The notes below the pieces were generated by a model. It was not told the DNA's origin. It saw only the letters and a list, made by a program, of their open reading frames with translations, and did not search any database. Shown piece by piece: positions 44,218 through 53,091 of a stretch of DNA of 64,000 bases (position 1 is the stretch's first letter; each line of letters starts with the position of its first letter). The position numbers and the translations under genes were made by a program. The stretch comes from Hepsetus odoe (Eukaryota > Chordata > Actinopteri > Characiformes > Hepsetidae): NCBI GenBank assembly GCA_017165825.1, contig CM029367.1, positions 7,671,723 through 7,735,722 on the forward strand, read 5' to 3'.

Positions 44218-46287
44218 ATGAGCCGCCAAAACCGGGACGCCAGGAGCCGTGAGGAGTGTCTGGAGGAGCTAGAGCGGGCACTGGGAGCCCAGATTGAGGA
44301 CCTCCGAGCAGCGCTGCCATCGTGGCAGCTGGGGTGTTGCGAGCGGAGCGGTGAAGTGCAGAGAGTCACCGCCACTGAGATCTCGCGACGCCTGGACCTG
44401 CTGGATCGCTCAATCCAGCTCGCTCCCTCGCTGGAGTTTAGCGAATGGCTTAAGGAGTGCTGTCGAGTGGAGAGGGCAGCTCGGGCCGTGGTAGAGGTAA
44501 TGTTATCGGGGCGACCCCTCGCGGAAGCGGCTTCGTTTGCGCCCCTTTCTTTACCCATCTCTTTTCCGACTCCTGCTCTCCACCAACCGCAACACTGGAT
44601 ACCCGCCTCCTTCACCGATCACAGCGGTCCGTACGAGAAGACAGCACCCTGCTCCAATCAGAGCGCTCCATCAGCGAAGGCGGTGCCAAACAAGGAAGCT
44701 ACGGTAAAGAATTCTCTCTGCACAGTTAATAGAGACGTTATGGTAAAGAATTCTCCCAGCTCAGAGGAGCCATTTCAGGCAGGAGTATTAACTGCAAGAG
44801 TCCAGGATTTAGAACACGATCTACAGGAATCGCAGAAGGTCTGGCTGTCTGTTCTGGGCGCAGAAAGACAGAACAAAAACATGTTAGTCGAGCAGCTCCA
44901 GGAAATAGAGGCGGAGCTCCTCACCAAGAAGCAAGAAATCAGTACACGAAGTCTGAATCTGGCCGCCTTGCAAACGAAGTGTGAAAAATTAGAGGAGGAC
45001 AACACCTCTCTTCAGGCTGTGACACACCAGCTGCAGGTGAGTCACCAATCTCAAATACGTTCCCTTCAGGAGGAGCTAGCTTCAGTAAAGGGGGAACTTC
45101 AGGAGAAGCAGGCTAGGCACCCTGAACATGAGAACACAACCAGAGTGAGTAGCGGCAACAAAGTAGAAAAAAAACACTTCCGGCATCCGGCAACCGGGGA
45201 GGTCGACCAAGAAGGCCCTTCCCAGCAGCGAGAGGGGCAACACGGAGTTGACCCCCAAGCCCAGCACCACGAACCAGTCTGCTGCACCGAAGAAGAGGAG
45301 AGTTCGGGCACAGAGAAAATCGAACATGAGGCTGCAGTAATCCTTCAGGCGCAGGTAAGGAAACACATAAACAGAAAGTACTACCTGAGGCTACGATGGG
45401 CAGCCAAGACTGTTCAGCGATATTATAGAGCTAGCAAGAGTATGAGGCAAGAAATTAAGTCTTTGAAGGAGAAAAAAAGGGCTGCCGTTGTTCTACAAGC
45501 TGCATTCCGAGGGAAGAGGACCAGACAGACTCTGAAACTGAAGCACCAGGCTGCAACCGCGATACAAAGTGCTTACAGGGCGCACTGTGCTCGGGCACGA
45601 TTTTTATGCATCAAACATATGGTCGTTGCAATCCAGCTGAGGTATCGTTCCACACTTGAGGCCAGAGAACTGAGAGAGGCATTTTTGAAATTGCGCTCTG
45701 CTGCAGTGTTCCTACAAGCCTGCTTCAGAGGTCAGATGGTCAGAAAGGAGGTGATCCTGCACCATCAGGCAGCTTCCCTGATTCAGGCTGCGTTCAGAGG
45801 ACACAGGGAGGTAACAAAGTACCAGGCCATAAGGGTGTCAGCCATCTTCATTCAAAGATATTATAGGTCCTACATTAAGGGCAAAAGTGAACATGCAAGA
45901 TTCCAGGTGTTGAGAAGGTCTGCGATATGCATCCAGGCAGCTTTTAGAGGTTACTTGGTTCGAAAAAATGTTGATGCTATGAACAAAGCTGCTGTCATTA
46001 GTCAGGCTGCAGTGAGAGTGCACCAGCGGGGATCTGTCTTCAAGAGGCCGCGCTGGGCAACAGGTGGTCGTCAAAGGAGGTTCAGAAGGTGGAGACCGGG
46101 ACTTCAACAAGGACAGAGGTATCAGGTGTGTAAACATGCTGCGATTTGCTTGCAGAAGTCATTCAGAGAGGAGCCGGTGAGGGATCGGGCCGTGTGGCGC
46201 AGAGAGGCGAGGACAATCCAGTCCCACCTCGGAGGTGAGCGATCAGCTGCGGAAATGTTCGGTTTGCAGAACAGGAGGAGTTGCTGA
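44218..46287 (+). CDS. coiled-coil plus IQ-repeat protein of the LTR element
   Basis: 689 codons from the ATG four bases after the 5' LTR (MSRQNRDARSREE) to the stop at 46,287. Residues 1-110 form a helical gag-like head without a zinc knuckle. Residues 110-185 are Pro/Ser-rich. About 187-300 is a coiled coil (VQDLEHDLQESQKVWLSVLG). From about 369 to 674 there are some twelve IQ-like motifs, e.g. AAVVLQAAFRGKRTRQ, AATAIQSAYRAHCARARF, AAVFLQACFRGQMVRK and SAICIQAAFRGYLVRK. IQ motifs usually bind calmodulin or myosin light chains. The alternating spacing recalls ASPM, a spindle-pole protein, which suggests host-derived sequence; function in the element is unknown. The last motifs are eroded, and coding continues in other frames downstream. 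Confidence 0.75.
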   Translation: MSRQNRDARSREECLEELERALGAQIEDLRAALPSWQLGCCERSGEVQRVTATEISRRLDLLDRSIQLAPSLEFSEWLKECCRVERAARAVVEVMLSGRPLAEAASFAPLSLPISFPTPALHQPQHWIPASFTDHSGPYEKTAPCSNQSAPSAKAVPNKEATVKNSLCTVNRDVMVKNSPSSEEPFQAGVLTARVQDLEHDLQESQKVWLSVLGAERQNKNMLVEQLQEIEAELLTKKQEISTRSLNLAALQTKCEKLEEDNTSLQAVTHQLQVSHQSQIRSLQEELASVKGELQEKQARHPEHENTTRVSSGNKVEKKHFRHPATGEVDQEGPSQQREGQHGVDPQAQHHEPVCCTEEEESSGTEKIEHEAAVILQAQVRKHINRKYYLRLRWAAKTVQRYYRASKSMRQEIKSLKEKKRAAVVLQAAFRGKRTRQTLKLKHQAATAIQSAYRAHCARARFLCIKHMVVAIQLRYRSTLEARELREAFLKLRSAAVFLQACFRGQMVRKEVILHHQAASLIQAAFRGHREVTKYQAIRVSAIFIQRYYRSYIKGKSEHARFQVLRRSAICIQAAFRGYLVRKNVDAMNKAAVISQAAVRVHQRGSVFKRPRWATGGRQRRFRRWRPGLQQGQRYQVCKHAAICLQKSFREEPVRDRAVWRREARTIQSHLGGERSAAEMFGLQNRRSC

Positions 46288-47307
46288 CAGGGCTCTACCA
46301 GCAGCTGACCGAAAGAGCCTCCATGCCACAGGTGAATGCCTCGGTCTCGAAGGACGGGGAGACGGAGAAAGAGGAGACTTTGGCTCAAGACAAAGGTTGA
46401 GTGTCATGGAAGGAGCAGCAAATTCAGAGAAGGCAGAAAGGTCTCCAGATTAGAGATACAAGCTGTGATGGTTTTCCAAAGAGAGGGACTGAGGAGAACA
46501 CATGAACAGAAAAACCAGATCGTAGGCCAGATAACAAGGAGAGTAAAATATCTACTATGGAAGAGCAGTTGCATCAGAGCAGAGCAGAGCTGAGACGGGC
46601 GCAGGACCACAACATCACTTTGCAGGCTGACCTGAGAGAGGCCCGTTATGAGGCCAACAAGCTCACCGAGCTAGAGAAACAGGTCCGAGGTATGGAAGTG
46701 AAATTGGCACTGATCGAATCTCAACTCACTTCCCCGACACCAGTGCCTGCTGGAACCCAGAGGGCAAAAGCCAAAACAGAGCATCTGGAGAACAGTCCAG
46801 CGGAGAAACAGGTAACGATTGCAGAGAGGGAGCAGCTGCCTTCAGACCCCCTAGCGTCGGCTCACCCTCACAATTCGGCAAACCCAGAACAAGGTGACTT
46901 ATGGAGGGAGCCAAGTCGAACTTCTCATAGTGGAACCAGAAGCTGGGACACTGCGTCGCCGGGCCCCAAGCGACCAGGAAGTATGACCAAGAAAAGGAAA
47001 AAGGCAAAAGACACCAGCAAGAATCAGTTCAATGAAAATGGACAAGAACTTCGGCACCGTAGATTCGGGGAGGAGAGACGTGCGGAACACGGCTGACAGG
47101 GGTTGGAAGCAGAGTTTAGACTCATTGAGAAAGACTTCCTCTGTGAACCCTGTAACATCTCTGTTTAGCTCTCTTTCAGGTTCAGTCAAGTCCAGGCGTT
47201 CCGCGGAGTCAGGCGAAGCCTCCAGGGACTTCAGAACTGAGTTCAGGCACCAGTCAAAAGGGTGGATGGAACTGCTGGGATTCCCCTCACCACCACCAGC
47301 TGCCTGA
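46250..47307 (+). pseudogene. frameshifted C-terminal part of the IQ-element protein
   Basis: Beyond the ORF stop, coding continues in other frames. One gives AEQEELLTGLYQQLTERASM (46,260-46,395). Another gives EEQLHQSRAELRRAQDH and LREARYEANKLTELEKQV (46,557-47,096), homologous to the second coiled coil of the 28-31 kb copy. A Ser/Arg-rich end follows (SLFSSLSGSVKSRRSAES), closing at 47,307. At least two frame changes separate these from the main ORF. Confidence 0.6.
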
Positions 47308-47462
47308 CATGACTGGTCGGAGGTCCTTTTTGTGTTTTTTTTTTTTTTTTTGTGGGCCTGACCGTGTGTCCCCACAAGGGACTTCTGTTTTGTGTAGTTT
47401 TGTTGTTCTTGGCCTCCCCCCCCAGAGGTTCAGCCAAGTTTTGGCGCTTCGGGAGCCGCGCC

Positions 47463-47476
47463 TTTGGGGGGGATTC
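47463..47476 (+). other. polypurine tract of the IQ element
   Basis: TTTGGGGGGGATTC directly before the 3' LTR, preceded by GCGCC. The same sequence context precedes the 3' LTR of the 28-31 kb copy. Confidence 0.7.
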
Positions 47477-47908
47477 TGTCACGTGTGGAGTGTTTTGGGC
47501 ACACTAGAGGGTGCTCTGCTCTGATTGAGCACACCTGAGCCCAAGCAGGCACAGGTGTGCATCATTGGGGCTGACTATTTAAGCCCCAATGAGTCAGAGC
47601 AGAGCGCGGCTCATTGGTTAGGCTAAGCCTAAGTGTAAAGGGTGGTTCTGGTTTAGGTTTAGGTTTAGGTTTTTTGGATTTAGGTAACTTGGTTTGGGCT
47701 GCAGTTCTCCTGTTCCCAGGTTCTGCTTCGAACTGCAGCCCTTGTGTCTTGCTTTTGTAAACTGTGGACAATTTGGAAATCTTGGTTTAGGCTGAGGTTC
47801 TCCTGTTCTCAGGTTCTGCTTCAAACTGCAGCCCTTGTGTCTTGCTTTTGTAAACTGTGGACCATAAAACAGTGCTCCGAACTCCTGGCTCCACTCTGGC
47901 GTCCTTCT
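47477..47908 (+). repeat. 3' LTR of the IQ element, with internal duplication
   Basis: It starts TGTCACGTGTGGAGTG. The inverted repeat around TATTTAAG is perfect here (TCATTGGGGCT at 47,562-47,572 and AGCCCCAATGA at 47,582-47,592). A stretch of about 100 bp (CTGCAGTTCTCCTGTTCCC to AAACTGTGGAC) is tandemly duplicated at about 47,685-47,770 and 47,790-47,865. The last bases expected from the 5' LTR are missing. Confidence 0.82.
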
Positions 47909-49352
47909 TCCAGTTCTGCTGACCGACCTTATCTCAGCCTCTTCCAGATCTTCTACTTCCATCCTGGATGCAGTTCCTAACAGACTACTTTAAAGAGGTC
48001 ACACCACTAATAATCAGGACTTTAGAAGCAGTCCTGATTACTATTAGAAATAGTAAACTCCTCTCTCAACCTGGGCTATGTGCCAGAAGTATTCAAATGC
48101 TGTAAATGTAAATGTAAATAACAGCTATTAAGCCTCTACTCAAGAAACCTAATCTTGATCCATTCAAGTAAACAAACTATCAACCAATTTCTAATTTACC
48201 TTTTATATCAAAGATTATGGAGAAATTTGTGGCCCAGCAGTTGTGTTCATATCTACACAAAAATAGCATCTTTGAGAAATTTCAGTCTGGTTTTTGACCA
48301 CACCATAGCACTGAAACAGTGCTAGTGAAAATAGTCAACAATCTGTTAATGGCATCTGACAAAGGGTTGGTATCCTTACTAGTCCTCCTCAACTTTAGTG
48401 CAGCGTTTGACACCATAGATCACAATATCTTACTGCACAGATTAGAAAACCTGGTTGGTATAACAGGAACAGCCTTTTTCCTGGTTTAAATCATACTTGA
48501 CCAACCGCTATCAATTTGTAAACGTAAGTGAAGAAACATCAGCTCATACAAAAGTTAATTATGGAATTCCAAAAGGCTCTGTCCTAGGCCCCCTACTCTT
48601 CATATTATACATGCTCCCTCTGGGTTCAGTTCATATATATATAAATATATATTCATATATATCAAGAGACATAGAATCAGCTTTCACTGTCATGCTGCTG
48701 ACACACAATTATATATATGAACCTGAAGATAAACTCAAATTAAAAAAGATTGAGAAGATATAAAAGAGTGGATGTCACTCAGTTTTCTTATGCCAAGTTC
48801 TGAAAAGACAGAAGTTCTTTTGCTAGGTCACAAAATTACAAGAGAAATACTGATACATGCATTTATCACCTCAAGACTAGATTATTGTAATGCCCTGCTG
48901 TCAGGATGTTCCAGTAAAAGCCTTCATAAACTCCAGTTAGTCCAGATTGCAGCAGCTAGAGTCCTCACTAGTTCCAGAAAATGTTATCATATTAGCCTGA
49001 TATTATATAGACTTCACTGGCTTCATTTGAAATTCCATAAAATTATAACTATAAAAATACTATAAAATTTTACTGCTAACTTAGAAAGCCCTAAACGGCC
49101 TTGCTCCCAAGTATGTCTCCGAGCTTATCTCTAGTTGTGAACCGCTCACGCTCACTTAGATCACAAGGTGCTGTTTTTCTAACAAGTCCAAGAATTTTGA
49201 AAACAACAACAGGGGAAAGAGTCTTTTCATTCAAAGCCCCCCATCTCTGGAACAGTCTTCCAGCTGCTGTCCAGGACTCACTCTCAGTATTTAAGTCCAG
49301 ACGAAAGACATACTTGTTTAGTCAGGCTTTTAGTAATAAATTCTCCTGTTAG
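47909..49352 (+). pseudogene. LINE-D RT, decayed
   Basis: Pieces of an L2-type RT: STSILDAV-like start, KPLLKKPNLDP, FDTIDHNILLHRLENL, IPKGSVLGPLLFILYMLPLG, then an AT-repeat insertion. The degraded catalytic region reads HAAD rather than YADD (about 48,693). The rest is the SEKTEVLLLGH, SRLDYCNALLSG and FSFKAPHLWNSLP blocks. Several stops and frameshifts separate them. It is inactive. Confidence 0.8.
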
Positions 49353-49425
49353 TTAAGAGATGCAGATCAAGGGGTTCAGGGATACAGAGAATTACAGTTA
49401 ACTGGGATGTTGGTGCTGTCGGCCC

Positions 49426-49660
49426 ATGACTATCAAAACTCAGGGACAAACCAATGCCCAGACAGGCCGGTGGATTACATTATCCATTGTTTGCCTAGAG
49501 AGCCAAAACAAAACAAAATCAAAACTAAAACTCAGGGACAAACCAAGGCCCAGACAGGCTGGTGAATATCATCAATGGATAATTTTTTGTGCAGAGATCC
49601 AAAACAATATCCAAATTAAAACTTGGGGACAAACCTGGCCCGGACAGATCAATAAATTCA
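49426..49660 (+). repeat. three-unit tandem repeat, about 95 bp
   Basis: Units start with CTCAGGGACAAACCAATGCC, CTCAGGGACAAACCAAGGCC and CTTGGGGACAAACCTGGCCC. They lie in the 3' UTR of LINE-D; the open frame across them is a by-product. Confidence 0.8.
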
Positions 49661-50609
49661 GGTTTGTTGAAGGTGGTGTGGGGAGTCACCAGTGTCACAG
49701 GCAGTGTTTGTAAAACCCCTGGATCCGTCCTTTTTAGTCAGGTTGTAATAGAAGTCACAATTACTGCATCTTTAAACTTACGGTCTGTACAATGAGTTAA
49801 AAACAGATCTAATTCCTTTCTCTTTATATGAGATGGGCAGCTGTTCGCCACCTGTGAGGTGGACGGTTTGGGTGTTTCCTGAGGGCAAGTCCATCAATCT
49901 CTGTGAGGGTCTCCTGAGTTCCATGCCAGCTGCTACACCAAGTTGGTGAAGCCACTATCATCTTATTTTTCTCCTGACCTGAACTTCAGATCAGCTACAT
50001 CAGACTGGCTCTTCTTCAGGAGCTGCTGTCATTAAGATTAAAGCTTCCCCTACTCAAACAGAGCTTCTACCATTAGCTCATGAATCTCCATTTACAGTCA
50101 CCAGTGGACTCTTTTACTTTTACTGTAACTCATGCTTACTGGAAATGACCACTATACAGGGTTTTTCTCTTTCTTTCTTTCCTTTTATTTCCGGTGTTGA
50201 CCAAGGAGGATGAGTTCCCTTTTTGGGTCTTGGTTTCCCCCAAGGTTTCTTCCTCATGTTTGGGGGAGTTTTTCCTTGCCTCTGCCACCCTTGGCTTACC
50301 CAACTGGGGCTTGGACCTGGATTCTGTAAAGCTGCTTTGTGACAACAACAGTTGTAAAAAGCGCTATATAAATAAAGTTGACTTGATTTGACTTGACTTA
50401 GGAAATACATGCAAAAGTAATACTTAGCAGCAGGACATTGGCCAGAGCGTCTCACTGCCTTATGTTGGCTTGCCTTCTTTTCATAGTGTGTCCTGGTATT
50501 ATCTCTTCCTATCTTAAGTGTTGCACAAACGTCTGTTGTTTCATATGATAAGGAAGGCAAAATGGTCCATCAGACTAGATCACCTTCTTTTTCTCCATGT
50601 ACTTTTCAG

Positions 50610-51313
50610 TAATGGCCTTCATAAATTTAAGTAAGTCCAGAATGCAGCAGCTAGAGTCTTCACTAGATCTAGAAATTTTGATCACAATAGTCTGATATTA
50701 TCTTGACTTCACTGGCTTCCTGTGAAATTCTGCATTGACTATGAAATTCTACTATTGACTAACAAACTCCTAAAAGGCCTCAATCCTGAGTATCTCTTCA
50801 GCTTATCTCCAGTTATGAACCTCTATGCTCACTTAGATTGCAAGGTGCTGGCTTCAGCAAAAGGAAGAGTCTTTTCATTCAAGGCCCCAATCTCTGAAAT
50901 AGTCTTCCAGTTGCTGTGCTACTTGCTTAGTCAGGCTTTTTGTAATTAATCTATCTGTTAGTTAAAAGGTACAGATCTAGGGGTTCATGGACACAAAGAA
51001 CAGCTACAGCTAACTGGTTGGTGCTGCTGTCCCACTACTCTTACTCCATCACTCAGGATGGCTGACAGTAGTATGGGAGGATGCCAGTGTCTCAGGGTGC
51101 TCTCATGTTTGTACCCTTGGCTCTGTCCTTTTTATTCAGGCTGCAATAGCAAGTTCTGTCAGAGTCACTGTTTTGCACCCTTTAAATTCATAGTCTGCAC
51201 ACTGTGACAAAACTTCTAATTTCTCTCACTCTCTCTTCGGCTTGCTCAGTAGGGGCTCAGACCCACAAAGCTGATTTGTGACATCAACAGTTGTAAAACA
51301 GCAATATATAAAT
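50610..51313 (+). mobile_element. second LINE-D-type copy, 5'-truncated
   Basis: Starts in the C-terminal coding region (AATGCAGCAGCTAGAGTC) and matches the 48.9-50.4 kb part of LINE-D, including GTCTTTTCATTCAAGGCCCC and the tail AACAGTTGTAAAACAGCAAT with ATATAAATAAA. LINE-A copy 6 begins immediately after the tail. No intact frame. Confidence 0.8.
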
Positions 51314-51881
51314 AAAACCCAGCACTAGGGATGCACAAGCCAGTATATTTATTTGTGCCAGTCCCCAGATTGGATAAATGGGGAGGGTTATGTCAGGAAA
51401 GGCATTGGGTATAAAACTTTTGCCAAATCAATATGCAGACCACGAAACAGATTCCCATACAGAGTCGAGGATCAAATGGTGGAAGCTGAAGAAGGATGAC
51501 TGCAAGGTGGAATTAAAAAAACACATGCACTGGGAGGTAGTGAAGGGTTACCAGATTGCTGGGCAAAAATAGACAGGAATACAAGGAGATGAAGGGCAAA
51601 GAAAGCATTGGAGGAGGTTAAAGATAAGGTGTATGAGAGAAGATCGGATGATATGAGGATAGTGAACCAGGAAGTGCAACCAGGAAGAATGGAAAGGCTG
51701 TTGGTCCAGATGATATATTGGTGGAAGCATGGAGGTGTTTAGGAGAGATGGCAGTAAAGTTTCCAACCAGATTGTTTAACACAATCTTGGAAAGTGAGAG
51801 GATGCCTGAGGTCAGTGTGAGAGAGGTGAGGTCTTAAGTAGGAGTGAGGGAAACCTTTAAAGTAGGGGTGGGATTACATCA

Positions 51882-52736
51882 GTGATCAGCGCTTTCTCGT
51901 TTGCAATGGTAATGGACAGGTTAACGAACAAGGTTAGACAGGAGCGCCCATGGACTAAGATGTTTGCAGATGATAGTGTGAATTGCAGTGAGAGAAGGGA
52001 GCAGCTTGAGGAGAACCTGAAGAGGTGGATATATGCTCTAGAAAAGAGAGGAATGAAAGTGAATAAGACAAAAGCAGGATACATGAGTCTGAACGAAAGG
52101 GAGGAAATGGAAGTGGTTAGGATGCACCTGAGTGAGAAGCTGAGGCTGCTGGGCCTGAACACCTCCCTCTGTAACTGGATCCTGGACTTCCTGACTGGGA
52201 GACCCCAGTCAGTCAGGATCAGTAGCAGCACCTCCAACACCATCACACTGAGCACAGGAGCCCCCCAGGGCTGTGTGCTCAGCCCACTGCTGTTCACACT
52301 GTTGACCCACGACTGTGCAGCCAAGCACAGCTCGATCCACATCATCAAATTCCCTGATGATACAACCGTGGTGGGTCTGATCAGCGGTAGAGATGAGGCA
52401 GCTTACAGAGAGGAGATACAAGAGCTGACGGACTGGTGCAGAACCAACAACCTGTCTCTGAACGTCGACACGACTAAAGAGATGGTTGTTGACTTCAGGA
52501 GACCACGTCGGGACCACACTCCACTTATCATCAACACTTCACCTGTGGAGATGGTCCAGAGCACCAAGTTTCTTGGTGTTCACATCACTGACAACCTCAC
52601 ATGGTCCCTCAACACCAGCTCCATCACAAAGAAAGCCCAGCAGCGCCTCTACTTCCTGCGCAGACTGAGGAAATCTCCCATCTCCCACCTTCCATCCTCA
52701 CTATCTTTTACAGAGGAACCATTGAGAGCATCCTGA
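51882..52736 (+). pseudogene. chimeric open frame: LINE-A RT joined to LINE-E RT
   Basis: A 284-codon frame. The first 82 residues are LINE-A RT (MVMDRLTNKVRQE, MFADDSVNC, QLEENLKRW, VVRMH). From residue 83 it is LINE-E RT (LRLLGLNTSLCNWILDFLTG, STGAPQGCVLSPLLF, FPDDTTVVGLI, NVDTTKEMVVDFRR). The join is in frame by chance at the insertion point. The LINE-E catalytic box reads FPDD. It is not expected to be a functional protein. Confidence 0.8.
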
Positions 52737-53091
52737 GCGGCTGCATTACTGCCTGGTATGGGAACTGCAACGTCTTAGACCGCAAGTCCCTACAACGGGT
52801 AGTGAGAACAGCTGAGAAGATCATCGGGATCTCTCTGCCCTCTGTACAGGACATTTTCATCACTCGCTGCATCCGCAAAGCAAGCAACATTGTGGATGAT
52901 CCCTCCCACCCATCCCACACTCTCTTCACCCTCCTACCCATCCCACACTCTCTTCACCCTCCTACCATCCGGGAAAAGGTTCCGCAGCATACGGGCCTCC
53001 ACTTCCAGGATGGGAAATAGTTTCTTCCCCCTGGCCATCAGACTCTTGAACTCTTAAACCGCCAGTATCTACCCAGTCCACCATTTTCATC

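Larger units (their letters stand above)
43792..47908 (+). mobile_element. LTR-flanked element carrying a coiled-coil and IQ-repeat ORF (IQ element)
   Basis: A 4.1-kb unit with two direct LTRs (43792-44214 and 47477 to about 47908), a 3' polypurine tract and one long interior ORF. By eye the LTRs differ at roughly eight positions in about 300 aligned bases, besides repeat-number changes. No protease, RT, RNase H or integrase motif is present, and the roughly 3.3-kb interior is filled by the coiled-coil/IQ reading frame. It sits inside the old LINE-D. The 3' LTR lacks the final GCCACCGTTACA found at the 5' LTR, so the right boundary and target duplication cannot be fixed. Mobilisation would need an autonomous LTR partner. 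Confidence 0.82.
43575..50400 (+). mobile_element. LINE-D (L2-like), decayed, split by the IQ LTR element
   Basis: The 5' part (43,575-43,791) encodes an endonuclease C-terminus. After the LTR element the RT half resumes near 47,909 and runs to a 3' end TGTAAAGCTGCTTTGTGAC, AGCGCTATATAAATAAA and TTGACTTGA repeats at 50,400. The region between the endonuclease and RT is partly missing. Its 3' UTR contains a three-unit tandem repeat. Confidence 0.8.

Noticed and set aside
43890..44615. 241-codon minus-strand frame with a long (EP)n run
   Set aside because: It is the antisense of the GGTTCT array and of the IQ-element ORF start; composition is explained by the repeat.
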